Notes: a model not told the origin generated them from the sequence alone. A stretch of DNA of 58,469 nucleotides from Clostridia bacterium (GCA_003551215.1 PUMD01000031.1:1-58469); one strand, 5' to 3'. Shown: positions 1 to 9,384, numbered from the stretch's first letter. Translations and numbers: made by a program.

Positions 1-672
1 AATGTCCGCAAGGTTGGAAGGATCGGCAAAGGCCCGGAACCGTGTCCGCAGTGATCCAAAGGGTCGGCGCAGCGGCAGTCCGGTGCCTCGAACGGGGAGG
101 ATCCGAGGAAACACGGTCAGGTGACGGTGGCCGTAAATTCTCAGACTGCTTCTGAACCAGCCCAGCGGGTCGCATACAGTGACGTCAACTGGACCTAGAC
201 GATAATGACCGTTGTGGTTCAGCACAGTCTCCTGCCGTACCAGTCGGCTCTGCAGCGATGGTACGATGGTTGCCACATTCCATCTGCCTTCTTTTGGATC
301 ACTGCTTCCGGGTATCCTGCTACGCGCCCGCAGGTGAGCTATTGGTAGAAAACCTTCATTGTCAAAGCGCAGCGTGAGGGCTACGCTTTCGCCTCTGGTA
401 AGCTCGGTTCGGTCCGCTTCATAGATGCACTGCAGGTTTTTCCGCATTCCCCGGGTCCACAAAAAGCAGCATGCAGTCAGGACAAGGGTCACCCGCAGTA
501 GAAAATGCAGAAATGACCCTCCGGTTATGCGAGCTGAAAGGTACAGAAACACAAGCAGCACAAGCGGGGTTTTGTCTGCCAGTCGGACAGAAACAGTCTC
601 CTCGTACCATTCGCGCATACCATCAAGCAGCGATGATGAAACCTCATTTGCCCCCCGCTGTGTTGAATTCAT
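1..672 (-). CDS. DUF58 domain protein (partial, C-terminus outside window)
   Basis: The frame is open from an ATG at 672 to the window edge, giving 224 residues of the N-terminal part. Residues about 35-70 are hydrophobic and form one or two membrane segments. They are followed by a beta-rich region and the typical DUF58 stretch with HYRLGPVDVTVCDPLGWFR and a following LTVFPR strand. DUF58 proteins usually sit directly behind a MoxR ATPase, as here (86 nt gap), and the pair is thought to act in assembly or maturation of envelope or extracytoplasmic proteins. A GGGAGG lies about 35 nt upstream of the ATG with a short inverted repeat (GGCTGC/GCAGCC) between; no other in-frame start follows the preceding stop. 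The von Willebrand-like C-terminal part cannot be seen. Confidence 0.8.
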   Translation of the reverse strand, partial: MNSTQRGANEVSSSLLDGMREWYEETVSVRLADKTPLVLLVFLYLSARITGGSFLHFLLRVTLVLTACCFLWTRGMRKNLQCIYEADRTELTRGESVALTLRFDNEGFLPIAHLRARSRIPGSSDPKEGRWNVATIVPSLQSRLVRQETVLNHNGHYRLGPVDVTVCDPLGWFRSSLRIYGHRHLTVFPRILPVRGTGLPLRRPFGSLRTRFRAFADPSNLADI

Positions 673-757
673 ATTGCCTACCCGGCTGCCTATTGCTGCA
701 GCCTGAGACTTGACCTCCCTTCAGAATCCATGCGCTAACCAGGGGTTTAATGGACGC

Positions 758-1720
758 TCAGCTCAACTGCGCCCCGGGAACCTGAAGCCTGTTCAGTATC
801 GAACCTATTATCTCATCCGGGGAGTGTTCCTCCCACCTTGCTTCTGGTGTAAGGATCAGTCGATGACGGAGCACGTCAGGTGCCATTTCTTTTACATGAT
901 CAGGAAGAAGGTAGTCATCTCCCTGATACAGGGCAAGAGCCTGAGACAGTTTGAGCAAAGTCAGCGAAGCCCTGGGGCTTGCTCCCAGGTAGATGTTATC
1001 CTGATTTCGCGTGGCCTGGGTTATCTTCACCACATATTCGAGTACTGCATCCGAGACGTGAACCTGTTCAACCGAGGATCTCAGCTGCAAAACTTCCTTC
1101 CGTTCAGCTGCCGGCGTCAGTTGATCCAGGGGGTCGGCTCCCCTGCGGACGCGCAGCATCTCCTCTTCCTGGCTGGCCGTAGGATATCCCATCTGCAGCG
1201 ACAGGGCAAATCGGTCCAGCTGTGCTTCCGGCAGGGGGAAGGTGCCCTCGTATTCTATTGGGTTTTGTGTTGCCATCACTAAAAAAGGTTCCGGTAGAGG
1301 ATAGCTTACACCGTCGACTGTGACTTGACCTTCCTGCATGCACTCCAGCAGACTCGACTGGGTCTTGGGTGAAGCCCGGTTAATTTCATCGGCCAGTATG
1401 ACATTGTGAAAAACAGGTCCCTCGCGAAAGCGGAACTCAGAAGAATCGGTGTCCAAAACAGAGGTTCCGGTTATATCCGCAGGCAGCAGATCGGGAGTAA
1501 ACTGTATCCTGCGAAACTGCAGGTCAGTTGATCGAGCCAGAGCCTTGATAAGGGTAGTCTTTCCCACACCGGGAACATCTTCCACCAGCACGTGCCTGCC
1601 TGTGGCCAATGCCAAAACCAGATTTCGTATAACCGACGTCTTGCCGACTATTACCCGGCCTATGTTGTCAACCAGGCTGCGCATAGTTTTGCTGCTTTTA
1701 TGATTTGCTGACAGGGGCAA
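758..1720 (-). CDS. MoxR family AAA+ ATPase
   Basis: This is a MoxR-type AAA+ ATPase of about 320 residues. The frame is open to an ATG at 1810, and counted from that codon Walker A (GVGKT) is at about 81-85, Walker B (VILADEINRA) at about 137-146 and sensor 1 (MATQNPIEYEG) at about 179-189. The first 30-40 codons of the long version do not look like MoxR and have no ribosome-binding site. A GGAAAGGAG lies just before a TTG at 1720, so I prefer a start near there; a CTG at 1714 and an ATG at 1684 are alternatives. MoxR ATPases act as chaperone-like partners of the DUF58 protein encoded directly downstream. A sigma-A-like promoter lies at 1913-1941. The identity is sure; the start is not. Confidence 0.88.
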   Translation of the reverse strand: MPLSANHKSSKTMRSLVDNIGRVIVGKTSVIRNLVLALATGRHVLVEDVPGVGKTTLIKALARSTDLQFRRIQFTPDLLPADITGTSVLDTDSSEFRFREGPVFHNVILADEINRASPKTQSSLLECMQEGQVTVDGVSYPLPEPFLVMATQNPIEYEGTFPLPEAQLDRFALSLQMGYPTASQEEEMLRVRRGADPLDQLTPAAERKEVLQLRSSVEQVHVSDAVLEYVVKITQATRNQDNIYLGASPRASLTLLKLSQALALYQGDDYLLPDHVKEMAPDVLRHRLILTPEARWEEHSPDEIIGSILNRLQVPGAQLS

Positions 1721-1912
1721 CTCTCCTTTCCCGTTTTGCTTATTTTTGCAGTATTCTGTTTTGCTCTCAGTTACATATTCCTCAAGACTGTGAGTGTTCC
1801 TTCCGCACATAAAGAGGTGAAAATGGTTTCTGGTGGGAAAGCATAGGCAGAAGCCGATTCTTACACCCTAAGGCAGAATGCAAGCCTTGCGAGATAATAA
1901 ACCTTTGACCGT

Positions 1913-1941
1913 AGTATGTGCCCTGCATTCTCAGTTGTCAA
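1913..1941 (-). promoter_or_regulatory. Putative sigma-A promoter of moxR-DUF58
   Basis: On the minus strand a perfect TTGACA (1936-1941) is followed after 17 nt by CATACT (1913-1918). It would start transcription near 1906 and drive the moxR operon, leaving a leader of about 185 nt to the preferred start. Confidence 0.5.
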
Positions 1942-2023
1942 ATACAACCTGCCCTTTGTTATCATCCCGGTTCAATATACACTATGAACAACGAATACTG
2001 ATTTGAAAGAGAGGGGATAGGTC

Positions 2024-3205
2024 ATGGTCTCAGAGAGACTGAAAGCGGTAACTCCCTCGGTTACGCTGGCCATCAATTCACGGGTTCAGGAACTGGAGGC
2101 GGAAGGTAAAGACATAGTCAAGTTTGGGGTGGGTGAACCGGATTACCCCACGCCTGAACACATAAAGGAAGCAGCACGCAAGGCGATAGCACAAGACAAG
2201 ACCCGCTATACTCCGGCGGCCGGGATCCCCCAGCTGCGCGAGGCAGTCGTGGAGAAATTCTCCGAGGAAAACAACCTTCATTATAAAGTATCACAGGTAA
2301 TGGTGTCGGTAGGGGCCAAACAGGCAATTTACAACTCGCTTATGGCGCTGGTAAATCCCGGTGATGAAGTCATTGTTATTGCTCCCTACTGGGTAAGTTA
2401 CCCGGAGCAGGTCAAATTGGCCGGTGGAGTACCGGTTGTGGTTCAGACTACTGAGGATACGAACTTCAAAGTTACCCCGGAAGCCCTGCGCGATGCGATC
2501 TCTCCGCGGACCAGGGCCTTGATCTTGAATACGCCGAATAACCCTACCGGAATAGTCTACTCCTCAGAAGAACTGGCAGCCCTTGGCCAGGTAATGCTCG
2601 AGCATGATATCTGGGCCATATGCGATGATATTTATGAATCACTGGTCTATGACAAAGCTTTACATACGAGCCTGCCCACCGCCTGCCCGGATATGTTTGC
2701 GCGGAGCATCGTGATAAACGGAGTCTCCAAAGCTTATGCTATGACCGGATGGCGCATTGGTTATGCCGGGGGACCCGAGGAGATCATAAGTGCCATGTCC
2801 AGCTGTCAGGGACACGCCACCAGTAACCCAACATCCGTCTCACAGTGGGCAGCCCTGGCCGCTCTGCAGGGGCCCAAAGGGGAAGTCAGAGAGATGGTGC
2901 AGGATTACGGTCAGCGGCGGGACTACATGGCCGAGAGACTGCAGAATATAGCAGGGTTTGAATTTACCAAGCCCAGGGGTGCCTTTTACCTCTTCCCCAA
3001 TGTCAGCGAGCTCATAGGACGCAGCATAAACGGAACAAAGGTCACCGACGTAGAAGTGCTGGCGAAGATCCTCTTGGAAGAGGCACATGTTGCCCTCGTT
3101 CCCGGGAGCGGTTTTGGTGCTCCAGAGAACCTGAGGTTTTCTTATTCAGCAGCCATGGACCGCATAGAAGAGGGAATGGACCGGCTGCAGCAAGCCCTGG
3201 ACTGA
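2024..3205 (+). CDS. aspC: Class I aspartate aminotransferase
   Basis: This 393-residue PLP-dependent class I/II aminotransferase most likely converts aspartate and 2-oxoglutarate to oxaloacetate and glutamate (subgroup I-gamma, AspB type). Visible landmarks are FGVGEPDYPTPEH near residue 34, the substrate-carboxylate motif NTPNNPTG at about 169-176, DDIYE at about 201-205, and the PLP lysine in VSKAYAMTGWRIGY at about residue 236. The length is normal. The ATG is preceded by GAGAGGGGATAGG at suitable spacing. The gene lies head to head with moxR and 72 nt upstream of murD. Other substrates (aromatic amino acids, prephenate) are possible within the subgroup. Confidence 0.92.
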   Translation: MVSERLKAVTPSVTLAINSRVQELEAEGKDIVKFGVGEPDYPTPEHIKEAARKAIAQDKTRYTPAAGIPQLREAVVEKFSEENNLHYKVSQVMVSVGAKQAIYNSLMALVNPGDEVIVIAPYWVSYPEQVKLAGGVPVVVQTTEDTNFKVTPEALRDAISPRTRALILNTPNNPTGIVYSSEELAALGQVMLEHDIWAICDDIYESLVYDKALHTSLPTACPDMFARSIVINGVSKAYAMTGWRIGYAGGPEEIISAMSSCQGHATSNPTSVSQWAALAALQGPKGEVREMVQDYGQRRDYMAERLQNIAGFEFTKPRGAFYLFPNVSELIGRSINGTKVTDVEVLAKILLEEAHVALVPGSGFGAPENLRFSYSAAMDRIEEGMDRLQQALD

Positions 3206-3229
3206 AGTTGAAGGTAGAGGTATGTGAGG

Positions 3230-3255
3230 CGCTGCGGGATGCTCATCCCGCAGCG
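3230..3255 (+). promoter_or_regulatory. Perfect 11-bp hairpin in the murD leader
   Basis: CGCTGCGGGAT (3230-3240) is an exact inverted repeat of 3245-3255 with a 4-nt loop. It sits between the aspC stop and the murD ribosome-binding site. It has no following T-run, so it is more likely an RNA-processing, stability or attenuation element than an intrinsic terminator. An in-frame ATG at 3224 would place the hairpin inside the coding sequence, which argues against that start. Confidence 0.55.
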
Positions 3256-3277
3256 TCCTGCAAGGGAGAGAGGTTCA

Positions 3278-4765
3278 GTGAGTTTCTCTAGCACAGGATC
3301 AAGTCAGCCTGAGGCCGGGCAGCGGGCAGCCGTGCTGGGCCTGGGGGTAAGCAACCGCGCACTGGCCGGTTACCTGCTGGATGTGGGGCTTGAGGTGTGG
3401 GTGTACGACCAGCAGGCCTCCAGGCATCTTGGCGCTCGCTGGACTGAGATTGCTGACCGAGTAAAAGAATCTGCTTTTGGTGAACAGTATCTTGATGAGT
3501 TCTCACAAGACAGCCGGGATTTTGGTTTCGACTGGGTGTTTGCCACCCCAGGTATGCCCAAAGACCTCCCTCAGATAAGGCAAGCCAGACGCCAGGGGGC
3601 GAACATATCCAGCGAGCTTGCTCTGTTTATGCAGCAGTGCCCGGCCATAATGGTGGGGATAACTGGCAGCTCTGGAAAAACCACGACTACTGCCATGGTG
3701 GGAGATATGCTGCGGGCCGGATTGGACACCAGGGTGTGGGTGGGAGGCAACATAGGGACCACTCTGATCGACCGTCTTGCGGACATATCCCCCGACGATG
3801 TGGTGGTGCTGGAGATATCGAGTTTTCAGCTGGAGCTGGCCACCAGGACCACTGAATACGGCGCTATCCTGAACATAAGCCCCAACCATCTGGATGTCCA
3901 CGGGGACATGGACAGCTACGTGCAGGCCAAAAGCCGACTGCTGATCTGCCAGCCGCCCGGAAGTCTTGCTGTGCTTAACTGGGATTGTGAGCGTACCAGA
4001 CAGCTGTCGTCTCTGGCCCGGGGACGGCTCGCGTACTATTCCATGCAACAGGCTCCTGAATCCTGGGACTCCAGCAGGCCGGGGGAGCTGGCGGGATGGC
4101 AACAGGACGGACATTTGTGGGTGAAACGAAACGGCGAGGTGGTGCGTCTTTGCTCCTGCAGGGATATTCCCCTGCGCGGTCCTCATAATGTGGCAAACAC
4201 TTTGATAGCCGGGCTGGTGAGCTCGGCAGTCGGAGGAAGCATCGAGGGCATGCGGGAGGCTATTTCTGCTTTTTGTGCTGTTCCCCACCGTCTCGAAGAG
4301 GTAACCTGTCGCGACGGTGTTCTTTTCATAAATGATTCCATAGCCACTTCTCCGGACCGCACAGCTGCCGCCCTGGACAGCTTCGACCGCCCCTTGATAT
4401 TGATTATGGGCGGGTACGACAAGGGGATATCATTTGCAGGGCTGGCTGAGAAGCTGGTAAAAGATGCTGCCCATGAGCAGATCAGGGCAGTTGTTCTCAC
4501 AGGAGCAACCTCTTGTGAAATACAAAAGAACCTGTTAGATGCGGCATCTAAGGCAGACGGTTTCAGCTGGGTCGAGGAAGAAAATCCAGAAACGAATTCG
4601 GCGGTGCTGCGCGTTGAATCCGAGTTCGAAAGGGCAGTACGGCTGGCAGGTGACCTTGCCCGCAGAGGCGATATCGTGCTGCTTTCTCCCGCCTGTGCCA
4701 GCTTTGATCAGTTTGATAATTTTATCACAAGAGGACGCAACTTCCGCGATATAGTAACGGGCTGA
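3278..4765 (+). CDS. murD: UDP-N-acetylmuramoylalanine--D-glutamate ligase
   Basis: MurD adds D-glutamate to UDP-MurNAc-L-Ala in the cytoplasm during peptidoglycan precursor synthesis. From the GTG at 3278 the protein is 495 residues. It shows the N-terminal nucleotide-binding strand AAVLGLGVSNRALA, the ATP P-loop ITGSSGKTTTT at about 128-138, EISSFQLE, the NISPNHLDVHGDMDSY motif, and the C-terminal NDSIATSP (usually NDSKATNP) and MGGYDKG motifs. The GTG follows AGGGAGAGAGG at good spacing. The gene is away from the usual mur/fts cluster. The lysine of the NDSKAT motif is isoleucine here, a small departure from the family. Confidence 0.93.
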   Translation: MSFSSTGSSQPEAGQRAAVLGLGVSNRALAGYLLDVGLEVWVYDQQASRHLGARWTEIADRVKESAFGEQYLDEFSQDSRDFGFDWVFATPGMPKDLPQIRQARRQGANISSELALFMQQCPAIMVGITGSSGKTTTTAMVGDMLRAGLDTRVWVGGNIGTTLIDRLADISPDDVVVLEISSFQLELATRTTEYGAILNISPNHLDVHGDMDSYVQAKSRLLICQPPGSLAVLNWDCERTRQLSSLARGRLAYYSMQQAPESWDSSRPGELAGWQQDGHLWVKRNGEVVRLCSCRDIPLRGPHNVANTLIAGLVSSAVGGSIEGMREAISAFCAVPHRLEEVTCRDGVLFINDSIATSPDRTAAALDSFDRPLILIMGGYDKGISFAGLAEKLVKDAAHEQIRAVVLTGATSCEIQKNLLDAASKADGFSWVEEENPETNSAVLRVESEFERAVRLAGDLARRGDIVLLSPACASFDQFDNFITRGRNFRDIVTG

Positions 4766-4943
4766 CCTGACAGCCCGGGGCGACCAAGCAGTATTCGATG
4801 CCACTTCTTTACCCGTTCCATCCAACAACAGGAAAAGTGTTTATAGAAGTAGAATACAATAGTTGCCAGCTGCGTGAGTCGGCAGCTTCAAAAAGGACCC
4901 GGATGATGACTCAACCGGTCGCTTCCGTGGAGGTAGTTAATTC

Positions 4944-6743
4944 ATGCACAATGTCCAGCTTTTGGCACTCGACATAGGCAGCACGACAACCAAGGCCAGA
5001 CTGTTTTGTGTAGATGAGTCAGGAGGGAAGCTGATTGCCGCTGCCGATAGTCCAACAACCGTGGAAGCACCGGAAGAGGACGTAATGGTGGGGGTCATCA
5101 AAGCGGTTGAGTCGATGCAGAGGAAGGCGCCGGGGTCTTTGCTGACTGAGGATGGCGAGATTGCCCGCGGCCCGGATGCAGTAAAGATGCTGACTGCTTC
5201 CTCAAGTGCCGGAGGAGGGCTGCAGGTGCTGGTCACAGGCGTCTGGCGCAAGATGACGGCAGAAAGCGCCCAGAGGGCGGTTCTTGGTGCGGGAGGGGTG
5301 GTTCTTGACGTCCATCACGTCAATGACGGTCGACTATCATCAGAGCGGGTCAAACAGATTCGGGCTGCCAGACCGGATATGATACTGATGACCGGCGGGA
5401 CCGAGGGCGGACAGGTCAGTCAACTGGTAGCCATGGCGGAATGGCTAAGAAGCGCCGACCCACGTCCTCGCTACGGTGACCAGTCACGAATTCCGCTCCT
5501 TTATGCCGGCAACAGCCAGGCACTACCCCTGGTGAGAAAGGCTTTGCAGGACAGCGTCCAGCTGTACGTTTGCGAGAACGTAAGGCCCAAGCCCGGTGAG
5601 GAAAATCTCGAGCCGGTCCGGGACCGCATTCAGCAGTTGTTCATGGAACACGTGATGAGTCACGCTCCCGGATACACCGGGGTGTTGCAGAGGGTTGACG
5701 GTCCGATCCTGCCGACGCCGGGAGCCTTCGGAATCATGATAAAGCAGCTGGCTGAGAAGCTTCGGGCTGATGTGCTCGGGGTCGACATAGGCGGAGCCAC
5801 TACCGACATCTTTTCAGTGATTGGAGGCAAGCTGAACCGTACAGTCAGTGCCAGCCTGGGCATGAGCTACAGCATCTCAAACGTGATCTCGTCTGCTGGA
5901 GAGGAGAACATCGCCCGCTGGCTGCCTTTTGACGTATCCCCGGGTATGCTGCGGGAGTGGGCGGTCAGCAAGATGATAAGGCCCACCACGCTGCCGCAGA
6001 CGCCGTCTGACCTTCTGGTGGAGCATGCTGCAGCCCGGGAGGCGATCCGGCTGGCGCTGCAGCATCACCGCAGGCTGGTGGGTGAGCTCAAGGGGAAAAG
6101 GCGCCCACCTGTTGCCGGCTTACTGAAGGAGCCAACAGCTAGGTCAGAGTTGAGCCTGCCGGATGTGGAGGCAATCATCGCAAGCGGGGGTGTTCTGTCG
6201 CACGCGGGAGATGCACGGAGAGCAATGGGAATGGTGGTTGATGCTCTCTCGCCGGAGGGGCTGACCCGTGTGCTGCTGGACCGGGGGTTCATGATGCCTC
6301 ACCTGGGTGCAATAGCGGACATGGATGAAGATGCCGCTTTGAAGCTGGTCCCACAGGTTCTGGTCAGTGCTGGCTGGTGTCTTTCCCCGACCAAAAATGA
6401 CGCCGCCCCGGGCGAAGTACTGGGAGACGTTCATCTGAGGGGAGAGGGATTTTCCGTCTGCCAGCCGGTTCGCTGCGGTGAGATGAGCATGGTGCAGCTG
6501 CCGTATGGGGTAGTTATCGAGGTCAGCATTGAAGATGGTTCCCGGGTTGACTGGGGGATTCGCGAAGCCCAAGCCACATTGGAATCGCGGAATAAGGGAG
6601 AAGTCCTGCTGCTTGACGGCAGAAAACGGCCGGTGGGAGAGCATATGGGTAACCCACCCCGTCCCGTGCAGCAGGTGAGCCCCTTTGGCTACAATGCAGA
6701 GGTTCTCGAGAACCTGCGGACGGGAGGGGTTTGGGGTGAGTAG
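4944..6743 (+). CDS. GlmL/MutL-family ATPase (mutase accessory protein family)
   Basis: This 599-residue protein has two actin/hsp70-like phosphate-binding motifs, LALDIGSTTTKARLF near residue 8 and LGVDIGGATTDIF near residue 278, followed by an ISNVISSAGEENIARWLPF region typical of the GlmL/MutL family. That family is encoded beside cobalamin-dependent mutases (glutamate mutase, aminomutases) and is thought to act as a reactivation or repair ATPase. No mutase subunit lies in this window. The C-terminal third (about 470-599) is longer than in short GlmL proteins. Its stop overlaps the start of the next gene, so the two are translationally coupled. Naming it glmL would imply a partner that is not seen. 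Confidence 0.8.
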   Translation: MHNVQLLALDIGSTTTKARLFCVDESGGKLIAAADSPTTVEAPEEDVMVGVIKAVESMQRKAPGSLLTEDGEIARGPDAVKMLTASSSAGGGLQVLVTGVWRKMTAESAQRAVLGAGGVVLDVHHVNDGRLSSERVKQIRAARPDMILMTGGTEGGQVSQLVAMAEWLRSADPRPRYGDQSRIPLLYAGNSQALPLVRKALQDSVQLYVCENVRPKPGEENLEPVRDRIQQLFMEHVMSHAPGYTGVLQRVDGPILPTPGAFGIMIKQLAEKLRADVLGVDIGGATTDIFSVIGGKLNRTVSASLGMSYSISNVISSAGEENIARWLPFDVSPGMLREWAVSKMIRPTTLPQTPSDLLVEHAAAREAIRLALQHHRRLVGELKGKRRPPVAGLLKEPTARSELSLPDVEAIIASGGVLSHAGDARRAMGMVVDALSPEGLTRVLLDRGFMMPHLGAIADMDEDAALKLVPQVLVSAGWCLSPTKNDAAPGEVLGDVHLRGEGFSVCQPVRCGEMSMVQLPYGVVIEVSIEDGSRVDWGIREAQATLESRNKGEVLLLDGRKRPVGEHMGNPPRPVQQVSPFGYNAEVLENLRTGGVWGE

Positions 6744-8088
6744 GACTGCGGAGCAGCACTGGAGGTTGCAGCAGAATGTGACTCTGAGGAGGCGTCGTGC
6801 TGCATCTCTTCCCGGACGGGTAATGGTGCAGGAAGGTGACCTGGTGGAGGCTGGTCAGGAGATAGTCCGCGTGCGTGAGATGTTCAGCGTGCCGCACCTG
6901 GTCAATGTTGCCCGTAGAGTCGAAGAAAGACCGTCCCGCCTAAGCCAGGAAGACTACAATGTCAAAGAGGGGGATCGGGTGAGGGCCGGCGAAACGCTGC
7001 TGGAAGTGAAACGTTCAACCCTGATGGTTTTCCGCAGCATAAGGCGGGCCAAATCTCCCGTAGCCGGTGTGGTAGAGTCCATATATCGGGAGCTGGGTCT
7101 GGTTCTGATCCGGGAAGACAGAAAGCAGGAGACAGCATCGGTCACGCTGGACATAGCAGAAAGGATAGGCTGTTCTGGTGACGACATCACCGACTATCTG
7201 CGAGTAGAGGAAGGTGAGGAGGTGCAGCAGGGACAAATCATCGCTGTCGATCAGGGAGATGTGAGAAGATCTGTTCTCGCTCCTTACGACGGGCAAATTG
7301 GCCGCATCGACCGTCTCAAGGGTGCAGTCGTGCTGCAGCGAAGTGTAACGGGGTTTTCTGTTGATGCTTTTGTGCCCGGTCGTGTTGCTGAAGTGATTCC
7401 CAAAAGAGGTGCGGTAATCGAGTCGCAGATGAATCGCATCTGCGGAATCTACGGTATAGGGGGGGAATGCAGGGGAACGCTGCGGGTGCTCGGTCACGGC
7501 AGTATCGCGTCCAGACTCGACAAATCAATGCATGGTCTGGTGCTGGTGACGGAAGACATAGTAACTGCGGATTTCATCTTTGAGGCCCGGCAGTGCGGAG
7601 TCACGGCTATCATAGCCGCAGGCATGAGAGTAGATTGCCTGTACGATGTGGCCGGCGGTACTCCGGATGTCACCATAGACAGCCCGCACCTGCCTGGCCC
7701 CACAGTGGTACTGACCGAGGGTTTTGGAGAACAACTCAGGATGGACGGCAGGATTTATGCCATGCTCTCGAAATTTGATGGAGAGCAAGCATATCTTGAT
7801 GGTACCACGCAGATCAGGGCTGGAGTGGTAAGACCGGAAATCCTTCTGCCCGCTGAGGACGATTGCACTGGGGAAGGTGCCCTCCGCAAAGCACAGGGAG
7901 AGTTGAAGTCAGGAGACAGGGTGGTTGTTCTTCGTGGTCCTCAGTTCATGCGCAGAGGGATCATCATCAGGGTGTTGCACCGGAACGTTCAGCTGGGCTT
8001 CGGAATATCCGGCCCTGCCGCCAGGGTTCGGCTTGATGGCGGAGGAGAGGTGGTTGCACTGCAAGCCAACCTGGAGCGCGAGGTATGA
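6736..8088 (+). CDS. Unknown protein with repeated lipoyl-like/barrel-sandwich segments
   Basis: I do not recognise a named family. The GTG at 6736 follows GGGAGGGG and overlaps the end of the GlmL-like gene by 8 nt, giving 450 residues. Several segments resemble biotinyl/lipoyl or HlyD-type barrel-sandwich folds: PGRVMVQEGDLVEAGQEIV near residue 28, VKEGDRVRAGETLLEV near 76, and VEEGEEVQQGQIIAV then APYDGQIGRI in the middle. The C-terminal part contains two beta-rich, KOW-like stretches (SGDRVVVLRGPQF, ARVRLDGGGEVVAL). No signal peptide or membrane segment is visible, so it is probably cytosolic. Tight coupling suggests it works with the GlmL-type ATPase, perhaps as a scaffold or cofactor carrier; this is inference. 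Confidence 0.7.
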   Translation: MSRTAEQHWRLQQNVTLRRRRAASLPGRVMVQEGDLVEAGQEIVRVREMFSVPHLVNVARRVEERPSRLSQEDYNVKEGDRVRAGETLLEVKRSTLMVFRSIRRAKSPVAGVVESIYRELGLVLIREDRKQETASVTLDIAERIGCSGDDITDYLRVEEGEEVQQGQIIAVDQGDVRRSVLAPYDGQIGRIDRLKGAVVLQRSVTGFSVDAFVPGRVAEVIPKRGAVIESQMNRICGIYGIGGECRGTLRVLGHGSIASRLDKSMHGLVLVTEDIVTADFIFEARQCGVTAIIAAGMRVDCLYDVAGGTPDVTIDSPHLPGPTVVLTEGFGEQLRMDGRIYAMLSKFDGEQAYLDGTTQIRAGVVRPEILLPAEDDCTGEGALRKAQGELKSGDRVVVLRGPQFMRRGIIIRVLHRNVQLGFGISGPAARVRLDGGGEVVALQANLEREV

Positions 8089-8097
8089 ACGCCCGGC

Positions 8098-8730
8098 TCA
8101 ATCTCCCGGCAGGTGATCCGTGTAATTGAGAGAAGAAATCTGCCACCCGCGGGAAGTCAGTCTGACCACACTCAGTGACCCGTTGGCAATGTCCATTCGC
8201 CATTTCTCCTTCAGCGGCGCAGATAAGATCCAGCTCAGAAGAGACTTGATTGTTCCTCCGTGACTCACCACAACAACCGACTGGTTGGGGTGACGACGGG
8301 CTATATGCCTCAGACCATCTGCGGCCCGCTTCTGCACAGCGGTGGTGGGTTCGCCTCCCGGCGGGAGGCATTCTCTTCCGCTGGTGCGTTCCTGGTGGTA
8401 GTCGGGAAGCCTCTCAGCAGCTTCCTCCCAGGTGAGACCGGCCAGTTTGCCCAGGTCAACCTCAAGCCAACGCTCATCCCGTACAAGTGGTATTTCGAGC
8501 CTGCTTGCGGCAGGGCGGGCAGTATCCAGTGCTCGTGACAGCGGACTGCTGTATATGCATACAGGATTCCAGCGATGCAATGCAGAAGCCAGGGACCGTG
8601 CCTGGCTGACTCCTTGCTCGTCAAGAGGTACATCCTTCTGTCCCATAAAGCGGCCGGATGCGTTAAAATCTGTGCGTCCGTGGCGAATCAGCAGTATCGT
8701 GATCAACTGGTTTTGGCGTTCTTCGCTCAT
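8098..8730 (-). CDS. Histidine phosphatase family protein (phosphoglycerate mutase-like)
   Basis: This 210-residue protein belongs to the histidine phosphatase superfamily. It has the N-terminal catalytic LLIRHGRTDFN motif with PLDEQGVSQA after it, the acidic DERWLEVDLGKLAGLTWEEA loop, and the second catalytic histidine in VVVVSHGGTIKSLLSWIL. Members include cofactor-dependent phosphoglycerate mutases, alpha-ribazole phosphatase (CobC) and broad-specificity phosphatases; the length fits the last two. The start at 8730 is chosen because AAGGGG lies 6 nt upstream; an ATG 33 nt further upstream lacks one. It converges with the preceding operon. The substrate cannot be decided; no cobalamin genes are nearby. 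Confidence 0.88.
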   Translation of the reverse strand: MSEERQNQLITILLIRHGRTDFNASGRFMGQKDVPLDEQGVSQARSLASALHRWNPVCIYSSPLSRALDTARPAASRLEIPLVRDERWLEVDLGKLAGLTWEEAAERLPDYHQERTSGRECLPPGGEPTTAVQKRAADGLRHIARRHPNQSVVVVSHGGTIKSLLSWILSAPLKEKWRMDIANGSLSVVRLTSRGWQISSLNYTDHLPGD

Positions 8731-9384
8731 GCAGTACCCCTTTTTGTGTATTTGGTTCCGCACAGCCTGAGACGAAAGCCGGCGTTCCAGACAGATGACA
8801 AAAACATGGAAATCACCTGAAAAACATGACGCATGGGCCCGATCTGAGTAGCCAGATGTCGGCTGCCTGACCCCAGGTTGCTGGACAATGTCCTCCAGGT
8901 TCGCTTCATCGAAAGCCTGATGCTGCTGATGTGAGATGTTTTTTATCCGTCAGCCCGTTGGGTTGTTCCTCGCTGTGAGTCCTGTATGGCCTTGTCATTT
9001 ATCTCTTCATCTTCTGTCAGAAAGGTTTACCGACAAAGCGCACAGTGTTGGATTGTGCCTACCGCCAGAGTGAGTCTAGAGGGCAACGAGAGGGCCACAA
9101 CGAAACAGCCCGCTGAATGCTGCAGACGGAGGAACAACTGGTCGTTGGTCTATGCAGTGTGATATGTGTGCTGCCCCTGCCCTTGTTCTCCTTTTTGATC
9201 TTATGTTTTCGGTGTTCGAAATATGGATTTGGCCAAGAGTATGATCTGGCAGGCCATTTATGAACATATCTTTTGCGAAACAGTGCGGTTTTCCTCCCCT
9301 GCTGCATGCTGTAAGGAGGAGTCTGCAGGCTCCTGCAAGAAGTGAAGTTTGCAAAAGGAAGGGAAATCCTTTATGGTGACATGT
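8731..9384. other. Gene-free stretch between divergent genes
   Basis: About 650 nt separate the histidine phosphatase (minus) from the promoter of the endonuclease III-like gene (plus). Short frames on both strands lack ribosome-binding sites and resemble no family. A GTAAGGAGGAG at about 9311 is followed by a GTG (9342) that would extend the next gene upstream. I see no RNA gene, repeat or clear gene remnant here. Confidence 0.5.

Noticed and set aside
710-1282. 190-codon plus frame opposite moxR
   Set aside because: Antisense to the Walker-motif-bearing MoxR frame, with atypical composition.
3503-4288. 261-codon minus frame inside murD
   Set aside because: Shadow of murD; no motif and no ribosome-binding site.
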